NCBI RefSeq assembly: GCF_016863515.1
Contig: NZ_BOPA01000010.1
Location: forward strand, 186,001-250,000
Source of the DNA: Micromonospora gifhornensis
GTDB lineage: Bacteria > Actinomycetota > Actinomycetes > Mycobacteriales > Micromonosporaceae
Direction of reading: 5' to 3'
Length of the DNA: 64,000 nucleotides
In this document: piece by piece, positions 1 through 8,970 of the stretch
Layout: every line of letters starts with the position of its first letter
Numbering within the stretch: the first letter of the stretch is position 1
Program-made: the position numbers and the translations under genes
The notes under the pieces: generated by a model
The model's input: the letters and a program-made list of their open reading frames with translations, nothing else
Databases searched by the model: none
What the model was told of the DNA's origin: nothing

Positions 1-61
1 GTATGGTGTCGTGGTCGCCCCCGCAACGGAGGCGCCCCACACCCAACGGGGGAGGTGCAGC

Positions 62-1072
62 TTGCCAGCTGTCCTGGAAATCGAAGGTCTACGAAAGACG
101 TACCGCAGTCGACGACGCGGCACCCGCAATGCCCTGGACGGCTTCGACATGCGGGTCGAGGCGGGGGAGGTGCACGGCTTCCTCGGCCCCAACGGGTCGG
201 GCAAGACCACCACTCTGCGTACGCTGCTCGGGCTCATCCGCTCCGACGGCGGCCGAATGTCCATTCTCGGCCAGGAAGTGCCGGCGGCGTTGCCCCAGAT
301 TGCCCGTCAGGTCGGCGCGATCGTGGAGAGCCCGCAGTTCTTCCCGCACTTCAGCGCCCGCGACACGCTCTCCCTGCTGGCCGGCGCCGGTGAGGTGCCT
401 CAGCAGCGGGTCGACGAGGTGCTGGAACTGGTCGGCCTGCGCGACCGGGCCGGCGAGCGGGTCAAGACGTACTCGCTGGGCATGAAGCAGCGGCTCGCTG
501 TCGCCTCGGCCCTGCTCAAGAACCCCAAGCTGCTGATCCTGGACGAGCCGGCCAACGGCCTCGACCCGGGCGGCATCCGGGAGATGCGTACGTTGGTGCG
601 CAACCTCGCCGAGTCGGGGATGACTGTGGTGCTCTCCAGCCACATCCTCGGCGAGATCCAGCTGATCTGTGACTCGGTCACCATCATCTCGCTGGGGCGT
701 CGGGTCGCCTACGGCCCGGTCGACGAGGTGCTGGCGCAGCACTCCGGCGGCGGGGTACGGGTCCGGCTGGAAGCCGTCATGGACCTGCCGCTCGCCGCGA
801 ACGCGCTGCACGGCAACGGTTACCGGGTGACCGCGAACCAGGACCACCTGATGGTCGCCGGGGTGGACAAGCCGGCCACGATCACCCGGCTCCTGGCCGA
901 ACAGGGCCTCTACGTCAGCGAACTCGCCCCGGTCACGGTCGACCTGGAGAGCGTCTTCCTCGAGTTGACCAACACCGCGCCGGTTCCCGGCCAGCACCGG
1001 CAGGTCGACCAGTCCGTACGAGTCGATGGGGCGGCACCGTCCGCGCCCACCGGGGGAGGTTGGGGCGCGTGA
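62..1072 (+). CDS. ABC transporter ATP-binding protein (ABC-2 exporter type)
   Basis: This is the cytoplasmic ATPase of a drug- or lipid-type ABC exporter, about 336 aa. Visible motifs are Walker A GPNGSGKTT (about residues 42-50), the signature loop YSLGMKQRL (about 138-146), Walker B LLILDEPANGLDP (about 156-168) and an SSH switch histidine (about 194). The roughly 110-residue C-terminal extension is typical of the family. The start is taken as TTG at 62 because GGAGGT lies 5 nt upstream; an in-frame ATG at 11 would add 17 unconserved-looking residues. The stop overlaps the GTG of the permease gene by 4 nt, so the two are translationally coupled. The substrate is unknown. Confidence 0.9.
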   Translation: MPAVLEIEGLRKTYRSRRRGTRNALDGFDMRVEAGEVHGFLGPNGSGKTTTLRTLLGLIRSDGGRMSILGQEVPAALPQIARQVGAIVESPQFFPHFSARDTLSLLAGAGEVPQQRVDEVLELVGLRDRAGERVKTYSLGMKQRLAVASALLKNPKLLILDEPANGLDPGGIREMRTLVRNLAESGMTVVLSSHILGEIQLICDSVTIISLGRRVAYGPVDEVLAQHSGGGVRVRLEAVMDLPLAANALHGNGYRVTANQDHLMVAGVDKPATITRLLAEQGLYVSELAPVTVDLESVFLELTNTAPVPGQHRQVDQSVRVDGAAPSAPTGGGWGA

Positions 1073-2082
1073 GTCTCTTCCGTACCGAACTGCGCCGGCT
1101 GGCCAAGCGGCGCTTCACCCGCTGGATGACCGCCGGTGGCCTGCTGATCCTGGCCCTCGTCGTGGTGGGCCTGTTCGCCACCAACGAGAAGATCGGCCCC
1201 GAACAGTGGGCCGAGGCCACGCGGGCCGCCGACCGAAGCCATGCCGAGCAGGTGCGGTGGGCCGAGCAGGAGCGTGCCAGCTGCGAGCGCGCGAAGGCGG
1301 CAGGCGAGGACGTCGAGTACTACCCGGCCGACTGTGCGGAGATCGCCCCACCGGCACGGGAGGACATCCAGGCGGAGTGGTACCTCCCGTCGACCTTCAT
1401 CTTCAAGGCCAACGCCCCGGACATGCTCGTCACACTCGCGGGCATCCTGGCCATGGTCGGCTTCGTGGTGGGTGCCTCCTTCATCGGTGCCGAGTGGAAC
1501 ACCGGCGGGATGATGAACCTGCTGTTGTGGCGACCGAAGCGGCTGAACGTCCTGCTGACGAAGCTGGGAGCGTTGCTCACCGGGATGCTCGCCCTGGCGC
1601 TGTCCGCCTCCGTGGCGTGGTTCGGCATTCTCTGGCTGATTGGCAGCTGGCGCGGGACCACCGAGGGGATGACCTCCGGTGTCTGGCAGTCGTTCCTGCT
1701 CACCGGGCTGCGCGGGGTCGTGTTGGTGCTGGTCGCGGCGACCGTGGGCTTCGCCCTGGCTTCGCTCGGCCGGCACACCGCGATGGCACTGGGCGGGGCG
1801 ATCGCGGTCATGGTGGTCGGCCAGGCCGGGCTCGCCATCCTGCTGGACCTGGCCCAGGTCCGGTTCGGCGAGGCATGGCTGCTGCCCACGTACGTGTACG
1901 CCTGGATGACCAAGACGCTGACGCTTGAGGACTGGCGGTCCTGCAACGCCTCCTACACCGGTGAGTGCAACCCGGCCACCCTGGACATCACCTGGCAGCA
2001 CTCGTCGATCCTGTTCACGGTCGCGGTGGTGATCTTCCTCGGCGGGGCGCTCTGGACGCTCCGTCGGCGGGACATCGCCTGA
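1069..2082 (+). CDS. ABC-2 type permease partner
   Basis: An integral membrane protein of 337 aa that forms the transmembrane half of the exporter with the preceding ATPase. It has a basic N-terminus, a first membrane helix at about residues 20-40, an extracytoplasmic segment containing several cysteines, and then about five hydrophobic helices ending near the C-terminus (RRRDIA). GTG at 1069 is chosen as the start: GGAGGT at 1055-1060 sits 8 nt upstream and the codon overlaps the upstream stop (GTGA). A TTG at 1060 is in frame but lies inside the ribosome binding site. The two-gene operon closes at the hairpin 2103-2142. Confidence 0.85.
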   Translation: MSLFRTELRRLAKRRFTRWMTAGGLLILALVVVGLFATNEKIGPEQWAEATRAADRSHAEQVRWAEQERASCERAKAAGEDVEYYPADCAEIAPPAREDIQAEWYLPSTFIFKANAPDMLVTLAGILAMVGFVVGASFIGAEWNTGGMMNLLLWRPKRLNVLLTKLGALLTGMLALALSASVAWFGILWLIGSWRGTTEGMTSGVWQSFLLTGLRGVVLVLVAATVGFALASLGRHTAMALGGAIAVMVVGQAGLAILLDLAQVRFGEAWLLPTYVYAWMTKTLTLEDWRSCNASYTGECNPATLDITWQHSSILFTVAVVIFLGGALWTLRRRDIA

Positions 2083-2102
2083 CGGGCATCACCTGAAGGG
2101 GG

Positions 2103-2142
2103 GCCCGTGGGCGCGATCTCTCCCCGGATCGCGCCCACGGGC
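2103..2142 (+). terminator. Perfect 16-bp hairpin after ABC operon
   Basis: The arms 2103-2118 and 2127-2142 are perfect inverted complements separated by an 8-nt loop, 20 nt after the permease stop. There is no T-run, which fits the tail-less terminators common in actinomycetes. It probably ends the two-gene ABC operon. Confidence 0.75.
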
Positions 2143-2287
2143 GGTGTCGCCTCCGACGCCGCGGCGCGGCGGCGGCGCAGGGCTGGCCGAGGGGCACGGC
2201 GCTCCTGGTGCGTCGGGTGTGACCTGTGGTTAGGCTGGGAAACCCCGGTTGGCGTCGCCCGTGCCGGCCGCCCCCGTGAGGAGCCCC

Positions 2288-2707
2288 ATGCCGCCCGCCG
2301 ACGCCACCCCGACAGCGCAGAGCCCCGAGGCCCGGATGCCGACCAGCGCCGGCCCGGAGCCCGTGGCGGTGCCGCCGCCGCGATCAGCGCCCGAGGACGA
2401 GTCCACGCCGACCGCTCCCGACGCCGTGGCCGCTCCCGACGCCGTGGCCGCTCCCGACTCCGTGGCCGCGCCGGCCGGTGCCCTCGGCGAGCGGGAGCAG
2501 GAGATCCTCGCCTTCGAACGGCAGTGGTGGCGGCATGCCGGCGCCAAGGAGCAGGCCATCCGGGATCGCTTCGGGCTCTCCGCCACCCGCTACTACCAGT
2601 TGCTCAACGCGCTGCTGGACAATCCGGCGGCGCTGGCCGCCGACCCGGTGCTGGTAGGCCGGCTACGGCGACTCCGCGCTTCCCGAGCCCGTAACCGCCG
2701 CCGCTGA
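2288..2707 (+). CDS. DUF3263 domain protein
   Basis: A protein of 139 aa. The N-terminal half is low complexity (Pro, Ala, Asp) and includes three tandem copies of an APDxVA unit. The C-terminal 75 residues match the actinobacterial DUF3263 family, with the motif EREQEILAFERQWW, then KEQAIRDRFGLSATRYYQ, then a basic tail (RRLRASRARNRRR). The conserved region resembles a small helix-turn-helix or nucleoid-type DNA-binding fold, but no function is established. The ATG at 2288 has GAGGAG upstream; a GTG-type start at 2249 is possible. A TAGGCT box at 2231-2236 may be its -10. Confidence 0.75.
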   Translation: MPPADATPTAQSPEARMPTSAGPEPVAVPPPRSAPEDESTPTAPDAVAAPDAVAAPDSVAAPAGALGEREQEILAFERQWWRHAGAKEQAIRDRFGLSATRYYQLLNALLDNPAALAADPVLVGRLRRLRASRARNRRR

Positions 2708-2743
2708 ACTCACCGCCCGCAGAGCCGGAGCGACATCGGGGGC

Positions 2744-3763
2744 ATGTCGGGACGCCGGGCGGGTAGCCGGGGCGCGGAGGTGGCGGCGATGACCCGAGGT
2801 GACCCCGCCGGATCGAGGCGGACCGGGGTGCAGGTGACGCACCCGGGCAGCGGCACCGGGCCGCCCGAGGCGACGGCCGACGAGCGTCGGCGGGGCATGG
2901 CCGTCGGATCCGCGCCAACCATGCGGGTACGCTCCGCGTCCGCTCCGCCACCCGGCAGCACGGTCAACGAGGACGTGGTGTTCCAGTTCGGCCCCCTGGT
3001 CGGGGTGTTGGACGGGGCGACCGTGCCGGAGGGCTTCGACACCGGGTGTGTACACGGGCCGCAGTGGTACGTCCGGCATCTGGCCGCCCGGCTCGGGCTG
3101 GCCGAGGCGGCTCGGCCGGCGGCGACGCTGGTGAGCAACCTGGCGGCGGCGATCCTGGCGGTTCGCGCCGACCACGGCGACCAGTGCGATCTTGAGCATC
3201 CGGGGACCCCGGCCAGCACCGTCTGCCTGCTGCGCGACGGCGGTGATCAGGTGGACTACCTGGTGCTCTGCGACAGCCCACTGGTGCTCGACACCGGCGA
3301 CCGGGTCGACGTGATCGTCGACGACCGGCTGGCATCTGCGGCGGCCGGCCTGCGGGGCACCGTAGCCGCGCTGCCCGACTCGATCGACCGGGCCACCCGG
3401 TTGCGGCACGCCGTGTCGGTGCAACGGGAGCGGATGAACCGTACGCACGGTTACTGGGTCGCGGCCGCCGACCCGGACGCGGCGTACCACGCGGTGGTCG
3501 GCAGCCTGCCGTTGCGCGGCCCGTCGGCGCTGCGCCGCGCGGTGCTGCTCAGCGACGGAGCGTCCGTCGCCGTGGAGGAGTTCGGGCTGTTCGACTGGGG
3601 TGGCCTGCTCGACGTGGTGGCAGCCGAGGGGCCGGGTGGGCTGATCGCCCGGGTGCGGGCTGCCGAGCGGGACCATTCCGACCGGTTGCGCCGGCACAAA
3701 CGGGCCGACGACGCCTCCGCCGTCTACTGCGAATTTGATCGGCCGGACGACACCGGAATGTGA
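2744..3763 (+). CDS. PP2C-like protein phosphatase family protein
   Basis: A protein of up to 339 aa with a divergent PP2C/SpoIIE-type fold. Seen are a metal-site-like LVGVLDGAT after an NED motif (around residues 68-87), a central VDYLVLCDSPLVL strand pair and a C-terminal DDASAVYCEF, which matches the final metal-binding Asp region of PP2C enzymes. Several canonical PP2C motifs are hard to recognise, so it may be a pseudo-phosphatase or a specialised Ser/Thr phosphatase. The start is uncertain: ATGs at 2744, 2789, 2897 and 2921 are all in frame, none with a convincing ribosome binding site, and conservation probably begins near 2921. Confidence 0.6.
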   Translation: MSGRRAGSRGAEVAAMTRGDPAGSRRTGVQVTHPGSGTGPPEATADERRRGMAVGSAPTMRVRSASAPPPGSTVNEDVVFQFGPLVGVLDGATVPEGFDTGCVHGPQWYVRHLAARLGLAEAARPAATLVSNLAAAILAVRADHGDQCDLEHPGTPASTVCLLRDGGDQVDYLVLCDSPLVLDTGDRVDVIVDDRLASAAAGLRGTVAALPDSIDRATRLRHAVSVQRERMNRTHGYWVAAADPDAAYHAVVGSLPLRGPSALRRAVLLSDGASVAVEEFGLFDWGGLLDVVAAEGPGGLIARVRAAERDHSDRLRRHKRADDASAVYCEFDRPDDTGM

Positions 3764-3867
3764 GGCGGTAACCGATTTCGGCCGACCGGCCGATCCGATT
3801 GCACCAGAGGTGCACCTCCTCGCCAACCCGGTGGACTTCCGCTGCCGGGCGCGGAAGACTCCGGCAC

Positions 3868-4377
3868 GTGACGGGTGCGGTCCGGTTGGAGCCGGTGGAC
3901 GAGCAGAACCTCGAACCGTTGCTCTCCGTAGCGGTCGCCGAGGCGGAACCGGCCGACGTGATGCCGCCGGTGGCGGCACCGGCCGGCTGGTCGCACGCGC
4001 GGCGGGAGGCGTTCCGGGAGTTCCACCGGGCCAGCTTCGGCGGGCTCGACGCAGCCACCCGCACCGCCATGTACGCGATCATGGCCGGCGGCGAGGTGGT
4101 CGGGATGATCCGGATGGCCCGACGCGACGAGCCCGACGTCGCCGAGGTGGGCATGTGGCTCGGCCGCTCCGCCCGGGGCCAGGGCATCGGCGCGGCGGCG
4201 TTGCGCGAGTTGTTGAACCTGGCCGCCGCGGCCGGCATGCGGGTCGTGGTCGCCGACACCACACCGGAGAATCGCGGGGCCATGTCGGTGCTGGAGAAGT
4301 GCGGCGCGAAGCTGCGCGAGGACGGCGACCGGGTGCACGCCGAGATCCACCTCGACGCGACGCCACCGGCACTCTAG
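3868..4377 (+). CDS. GNAT family N-acetyltransferase
   Basis: A single-domain GNAT of 169 aa. The acetyl-CoA binding motif A is visible as GRSARGQGIGAAALRELL and motif B as NRGAMSVLEKCGAKL near the C-terminus. The acceptor is unknown; the fold resembles RimJ-type acetyltransferases. The start is taken at GTG 3868; an upstream in-frame ATG at 3799 would add 23 residues of basic, unconserved-looking sequence. It converges tail-to-tail with the AAA ATPase gene, with only 3 nt between the stops. Confidence 0.8.
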   Translation: MTGAVRLEPVDEQNLEPLLSVAVAEAEPADVMPPVAAPAGWSHARREAFREFHRASFGGLDAATRTAMYAIMAGGEVVGMIRMARRDEPDVAEVGMWLGRSARGQGIGAAALRELLNLAAAAGMRVVVADTTPENRGAMSVLEKCGAKLREDGDRVHAEIHLDATPPAL

Positions 4378-4380
4378 GGC

Positions 4381-6726
4381 TCAGCCACGCTGCTCGGCGT
4401 ACGCTGCCAGCCACGCCACCTGGGCCGGGTCCAGGGACGGACGTACCCGCGCCCGGGCGGTCTCCACGTGTGCGGCGGTGACCGTGGCGGCGGTCAGCGA
4501 CTCGCGCATCGCGGCCAGTGCCGCCTCCCGGACCAGCGCCGCGCAGTCGGCGGCCGAGAAGCCGTCCAACTCGGTGCCGAGCGCACCGAGGTCGACGTCT
4601 TCGGCGAGCGGCACGTTACGCGCGGCGGCGCGCAGGATCGCCGCGCGTGCCTCGGCGTCCGGTGGCGGCACGTAGACCAGCCGTTCCAGCCGCCCCGGGC
4701 GCAGCAGCGCCGGGTCGATCAGGTCGGGCCGGTTGGTCGCGCCGACCACGACGACGTTGCGCAGCGCCTCCACCCCGTCCAACTCGGTGAGCAGGGCGGC
4801 GACCACCCGGTCGGTGGTGCCGCCGTCGGTGGCCTGGCCGCGTACCGGGGCGAGGGCGTCCAGCTCGTCGAGGAAGACAAGCGTCGGTGCGGCCTCCCGG
4901 GCCCGGCGGAACAGTTCGCGTACCGCCCGTTCGCTCTCGCCGACCCACTTCGACAGCAGCTCCGCGCCCTTGACCGAGAGCACGTTCGCCCGGCCCGACC
5001 CGGCCAGCGCGGTCACCAGGTAGGTCTTGCCGCAGCCGGGCGGCCCGTAGAGCAGCACCCCGCGCGGCGGCTGCACGCCGAGCCGGGCGAAGGTGTCCGG
5101 GTAGGTAAGCGGCCAGAGCACCGACTCGGTCAACTGCTGTTTGACCTCGACCAGGTCACCGACGTCGTCGAGGGTGACCCGGGCCAGTTCCAGGGTGGAG
5201 GCGGCCATGCTTGTCGGCCGGACCACCTCCAGGGCGGCGGTGAAGTCGGCCATCCGTACCGTCGGGTTCTCGTCCGACTTCTGGCGCAGCGCCGCGCGGA
5301 TGCCGGCCTCGCGGACCAGCGCGGCCAGGTCGGCGGCGACGAAACCGGGCGTACGCCCCGCCACCTCGTCCAGCCGTACGTCGTCGGCGAGCGGGACCGG
5401 GCGGGTCAGCACGGTCAGCTGTTCCCGGCGCAGGGCGGCATCGGGCAGGGGTACGTCGATCCGCAACGAGAGCAGGTCCGGGGCGCGCATCGCCGGGTCG
5501 AGGGCCTCCGGCCGGCTGGTGGTGCAGACCACCGCTGCGCCGGCCTGCACGATCTGGGCGAGGCACTGACGGAACACGGTCGCCACCGGCCCCGGGGTGT
5601 CCGCCGGGGCGAGCGCCTCCACGTCGGTGACCAACAGCACGGCCGGCCCGTCGGCGATCACCTCCGCGGTGGTCGCCCGCAGCCGGGTGGCGGCCGAGGA
5701 GTTGCTCAGGGCGGCGACCTCTGGCGCCCAGAGGGCATGCACCCGGGCGCCGACCTGGGCGGCGACCGCCCGGACCAACGCCGACTTGCCGGAACCGGCC
5801 GGACCGCTGACCAGCACCCCGAGCGCCACCGTGGTGCCCAGCCGGCCTAGCACCTCGCGGTGGTGAAAGCCCAGGTCGAGCAGTTCGGTCAGCTCCTCGG
5901 CCTGGGAACGCAGGCCGGGCAGTTCGTCCACCGACGCCACGTGCTCGGCCGACTCGGCGGTCGACTCGCCGCCCGACCAGCCTGCGGATGCCGCGTCGGC
6001 ATCGACGTCACCGGCCTGGCCGGCATCGAACCCGCGCAACCGAGCGGCGGTGTCGAACCGGGACGTGTCGGTGGGCGACGGCGTGCCCGTGCCCCCGGCA
6101 CCGGCCAGGGACGCGGCGCGCCCGGCCAGCGAGCCGGCGACACCGTGGGTGCGGGCGCCGTGCTCCCAGCCGACCGTGGTGTCCATGGTGACCAGGGCGC
6201 CGACCTCGGGTTCGGCGGCGACGACCCGCAGCAGGGTGCTGGTCCAGGCATAGCCGACCCGGGTCGACAGGCTGCGCCGGGCCACCTCGACCAGGCTGCG
6301 CGTCGCGGCGTCGGGCAGCACGTCCTGGGGCAGCAGCGACACGTCGTCCCCGGTGGTGACGACCTTGCCCAGCAACGCCAACCGGAGCATCTCCGGGGAG
6401 ACCACCGCGACGACCTCCGCCGGCCCGGCGAGCAGCACCCGGGCCGCCGCGACGGTGGGAGCGGCGCAGACCCGCACCTGGCCGCCGTCGCGTACGCCGA
6501 GGTTGCCCAGCATCAGGTCGTCGGCGTGCAGCAGGGCGCTGCTCGCGGTCGGTTCGGCCGGGGCGACGATCCCGGCGGTCACCCGCCGGCCGGTCAACCG
6601 GACCGGATCGCCCGGCCGCAGGCCCAGCGCGGTGAGCACCTCGGGGTGCAGCCGGACGATGCCGCGCCGGGCGTCCAGTGCGGCCGCCCGCAGGCTCGCG
6701 GTCAAGGTCAACTCGGGTTCGCCCAT
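4381..6726 (-). CDS. CDC48/VAT-like tandem AAA ATPase
   Basis: A protein of 781 aa built like archaeal CDC48: an N-terminal double-psi-barrel-type domain (residues 1-90, substrate or cofactor binding), a linker rich in Ala, Gly and Ser, and two AAA modules. D1 has Walker A GPAGSGKS (about 307-314) but a degenerate Walker B (LLVTDVEAL), so hydrolysis there is doubtful. D2 is canonical: GPPGCGKT (about 560-567), LVFLDELDAL (about 616-625) and the arginine-finger region TNRPDLIDPALLRPGR. The family unfolds or remodels proteins as hexamers. The ATG follows a TAGGGT box (6733-6738) by 6 nt, so it may have its own leaderless promoter even though it trails the conservon genes by 37 nt. Confidence 0.9.
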   Translation of the reverse strand: MGEPELTLTASLRAAALDARRGIVRLHPEVLTALGLRPGDPVRLTGRRVTAGIVAPAEPTASSALLHADDLMLGNLGVRDGGQVRVCAAPTVAAARVLLAGPAEVVAVVSPEMLRLALLGKVVTTGDDVSLLPQDVLPDAATRSLVEVARRSLSTRVGYAWTSTLLRVVAAEPEVGALVTMDTTVGWEHGARTHGVAGSLAGRAASLAGAGGTGTPSPTDTSRFDTAARLRGFDAGQAGDVDADAASAGWSGGESTAESAEHVASVDELPGLRSQAEELTELLDLGFHHREVLGRLGTTVALGVLVSGPAGSGKSALVRAVAAQVGARVHALWAPEVAALSNSSAATRLRATTAEVIADGPAVLLVTDVEALAPADTPGPVATVFRQCLAQIVQAGAAVVCTTSRPEALDPAMRAPDLLSLRIDVPLPDAALRREQLTVLTRPVPLADDVRLDEVAGRTPGFVAADLAALVREAGIRAALRQKSDENPTVRMADFTAALEVVRPTSMAASTLELARVTLDDVGDLVEVKQQLTESVLWPLTYPDTFARLGVQPPRGVLLYGPPGCGKTYLVTALAGSGRANVLSVKGAELLSKWVGESERAVRELFRRAREAAPTLVFLDELDALAPVRGQATDGGTTDRVVAALLTELDGVEALRNVVVVGATNRPDLIDPALLRPGRLERLVYVPPPDAEARAAILRAAARNVPLAEDVDLGALGTELDGFSAADCAALVREAALAAMRESLTAATVTAAHVETARARVRPSLDPAQVAWLAAYAEQRG

Positions 6727-6763
6727 CGCCCGACCCTAAACGGCCCGATCATCCCGTGTGCGG

Positions 6764-7243
6764 TCAGCCCGGCGGACCCTCGCTGGTGAGCAGGGACGGG
6801 TCGCGGCGGATCAACTCGGCCAGCCGGGCCGCCGGGTCGCCGGTCAGCGACTCCTGGCGGGCGGGCCAGCCGGCGACGGTGTTCGCCGACAACGGCCAGG
6901 ACGGCGGTGTCGCCACCGGTTGCCCGGTGACCGTCACCTCCTGGCCGGTCCAGGCCACCCGCAGGTCGTACGCCTGCCCGTCGTGGTCGATCCGGGCGGT
7001 GACCGCCGTGCCCGGATGGACCGCGACGGCGGCCCGCAGCGCCTCGGCGACATCGTCGAGCACGTGCCCGCCCGCCTCCCGGGGCGGAGCCCAGCCGGTC
7101 CCGTCGTTCCGTCCGCCGGCACCGGACGGGGGTGTCCCGTCCGCCGACCCGGATTCGCCGTCGGCCGGTTCGGTGGACCGGAGACGCAGTGCCTCCTCGC
7201 GCCGCCGCATCCGGGCCAGGGTTTCGTCCAGCCCGCCTCGCAT
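6764..7243 (-). CDS. Hypothetical protein downstream of conservon
   Basis: A soluble, acidic protein of 159 aa with no family I recognise. It begins with a predicted helix (ETLARMRRREEALRL), has a Gly/Ser-rich linker, and then a compact domain from about residue 62 containing VLDDVAEALRAAVAVHP and alternating beta-like segments (TARIDHDGQAYDLRVAW). The ATG at 7243 is preceded by a GAAGGGG-type ribosome binding site. It sits 41 nt after cvnD and 37 nt before the AAA ATPase on the same strand, so it is probably co-transcribed with the conservon. Longer upstream frames overlap cvnD and are unlikely. Confidence 0.65.
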   Translation of the reverse strand: MRGGLDETLARMRRREEALRLRSTEPADGESGSADGTPPSGAGGRNDGTGWAPPREAGGHVLDDVAEALRAAVAVHPGTAVTARIDHDGQAYDLRVAWTGQEVTVTGQPVATPPSWPLSANTVAGWPARQESLTGDPAARLAELIRRDPSLLTSEGPPG

Positions 7244-7284
7244 CCGCCTCACCCCTTCCCACGAGGGGCTCCGAGCCGGTCGGC

Positions 7285-8049
7285 TCAGGCCCGCTTGTCC
7301 CGGGTGGCCCGGGCCAGCGCCCGGTCCAGGACGACCAGAAGGGCGTCCCGTACCGAGAGCCGATCCCGGGCGTCGAACTGCACCAGAGGTACATGGTCGC
7401 CGATCGCCAGGGCCCAACGGATGGCGCCGAGGTCGTGCGCCAGCCGCCCGTCGAAGGCGTTCACCCCGACCACGAAGGGCAGCCCGGCCCGTTCGAAGAA
7501 GTCGATCGCCGGGTAGCAGTCGTCCATCCGGGCGCTGTCGACCACCACGAGCGCGCCGAGTGCGCCGCGCGCCAGGTCGTCCCACATGAAGCCGAAGCGG
7601 GCCTGACCGGGCGTGCCGAACAGGTACAGCTTGAGACTGCGGTCGATGGTGACGCAGCCGAAGTCCATCGCCACGGTGGTGGTGGTCTTGTCGAAACGCT
7701 GTCCCGGATCGTCGACCCCGATTCCGGCGATGGTCATCTCCGCCTCGGTGGTCAGCGGATCGATCTCCGAGATCGACGCCACAGTGGTCGTCTTGCCGAC
7801 CCCGAACCCACCCGCGATCAGGATCTTGACCGGGATCGGTGGCGCGGGGCGCGGTGGGGTGCCGGTCGCGGCCGGCGCGGCGACCGGCGGATGGTACGGC
7901 TGGGCTGCCGGCTGGGGCGGCGGCAGACTGGCTCGCCCCACCACCGGCGGCGGAGTCGGTGTCGGACCGCCGTAACGGGCGGTGGCGCTGTTGGCGGAGA
8001 GCGCGCCCTGCGGGGCGACCGGCCAGTCAGGAGATTGCACGGAGTCCAT
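7285..8049 (-). CDS. cvnD: Conservon GTP-binding protein CvnD
   Basis: A small Ras/Arf-like GTPase of 254 aa, the last component of an actinomycete conservon. After a Pro/Ala-rich N-terminal stretch of about 70 residues comes the G domain: P-loop GGFGVGKTT, switch region with a TTTTVAMDFG motif, G3-like LFGTPGQARF, and a diverged G4 (VNAFDG instead of NKxD). Conservon proteins form a membrane-associated signalling complex resembling eukaryotic G-protein systems. ATG 8049 overlaps the end of cvnC by 23 nt, indicating coupled translation. A TTG at 8052 is an alternative start. Confidence 0.9.
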   Translation of the reverse strand: MDSVQSPDWPVAPQGALSANSATARYGGPTPTPPPVVGRASLPPPQPAAQPYHPPVAAPAATGTPPRPAPPIPVKILIAGGFGVGKTTTVASISEIDPLTTEAEMTIAGIGVDDPGQRFDKTTTTVAMDFGCVTIDRSLKLYLFGTPGQARFGFMWDDLARGALGALVVVDSARMDDCYPAIDFFERAGLPFVVGVNAFDGRLAHDLGAIRWALAIGDHVPLVQFDARDRLSVRDALLVVLDRALARATRDKRA

Positions 8050-8503
8050 CAATCACTCGCAGGATGACGTCGGGGTCGAGGGCGTCGTCGGTGTCGGTGA
8101 CGTGCACGTCGAGATGGCCGGCGGCGCGCAGATCCCCCACCAGCACCCGGGTCACGCCGAAGTGCAGCCGGGTCTTCGCGGAGATCTCGGCGACCGAGAT
8201 CGGCTCACGGCAGAGCGCCACGATCGCCTGAAGTTCCGGAGTGAGCCGGGCGGCTGCCAGGTGCCACGCCTCGGCGTCCGCCCGGGCTGTCACCTGGGTC
8301 TCCAGGCCGATCGTCGGGTCCGCTCCGGCCACCCGGCCGGCGGTGAGCACGAACGGGCGCAGGCCGATCGGCTCGGCCGTCTCCGGCTCCGCCCCGAACG
8401 CCGCCGGTGCCCCCTCGGCGTCACCGACCGGGGAGGACGCGCGCAGGTAGGGTCGGATCCGGGGCTCCGGCCCTGTCTGCTCACCGGCGGCGTCGTGAGT
8501 CAC
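8027..8503 (-). CDS. cvnC: Conservon DUF742 protein CvnC
   Basis: A DUF742 protein of 158 aa. The conserved core starts after a charged N-terminus: IRPYLRA, then RPFVLTAGR, and a winged-helix-like part ELQAIVALCREPISVAEISAKTRL followed by VLVGDLRAAGHLDV. The domain probably acts as an adaptor or DNA-binding-like module in the conservon complex. GTG 8503 overlaps the stop of cvnB by 4 nt, and its own end overlaps cvnD by 23 nt. A much longer frame open upstream is only the reverse reading of cvnB sequence. Confidence 0.88.
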   Translation of the reverse strand: MTHDAAGEQTGPEPRIRPYLRASSPVGDAEGAPAAFGAEPETAEPIGLRPFVLTAGRVAGADPTIGLETQVTARADAEAWHLAAARLTPELQAIVALCREPISVAEISAKTRLHFGVTRVLVGDLRAAGHLDVHVTDTDDALDPDVILRVIDGLRAIS

Positions 8504-8970
8504 TGCTGGACGGAATTCTTGAGTTCGGCGATCAGGCGCGGGGTGAGTGCACTGCCGGCCCGACCGGCGAAGAGCGTCATCTCGTAGGCCACGGTGCCGA
8601 GGTTGGCGGACCGGTCGGCCACCACGCCGAGCACCGAGCCGCTGCTGATCGCGCTGATCAGCAGATACCCCTCGGCCATGTCCACCACGACCCGGTTCAG
8701 CCCGCCGAGGGCGTACCAACTGGCGGCACCGCCGGCCAGACTGGTCATGCCGGAGACCACGGCGGCGAGCCGTTCCGCGTTGGAGCGGTCCTTGATCGCG
8801 GACATGGCCATCAGCAGCCCGTCCGACGAGACGGCGATCGCCTCCAGCACGCCTGCCGTGCTGGACGTGAAGGTGTCCAGCAGCCAGTTGAAGGTGCGGG
8901 CCTCGGGGCTGAGGTCACCGACCGGGTGGCCCGAGTGGTCGAGGTTCTCGTGTACGTGCGGACTGGTCAA
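8500..8970 (-). CDS. cvnB: Roadblock/LC7 domain protein CvnB
   Basis: A Roadblock/LC7 (MglB-like) protein of 156 aa, predicted to dimerise and bind the CvnD GTPase as an activator or scaffold. The core runs from FNWLLDTFTSSTAGVLEAIAVSSDGLLMA to the C-terminal helix LTPRLIAELKNSVQQ and contains the hallmark SSDGL and an ALGGLNRVVVDMAEGYLLI strand-helix unit. The start is TTG at 8970: AAGGAA lies about 9 nt upstream and the codon overlaps the stop of cvnA (TTGA). Its position between kinase and DUF742 genes is the standard conservon order. Confidence 0.9.
   Translation of the reverse strand: MTSPHVHENLDHSGHPVGDLSPEARTFNWLLDTFTSSTAGVLEAIAVSSDGLLMAMSAIKDRSNAERLAAVVSGMTSLAGGAASWYALGGLNRVVVDMAEGYLLISAISSGSVLGVVADRSANLGTVAYEMTLFAGRAGSALTPRLIAELKNSVQQ

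Noticed and set aside
2420..2475. CRISPR-like repeat
   Set aside because: The three 18-bp units encode APDxVA in frame within a DUF3263 gene; there are no spacers.
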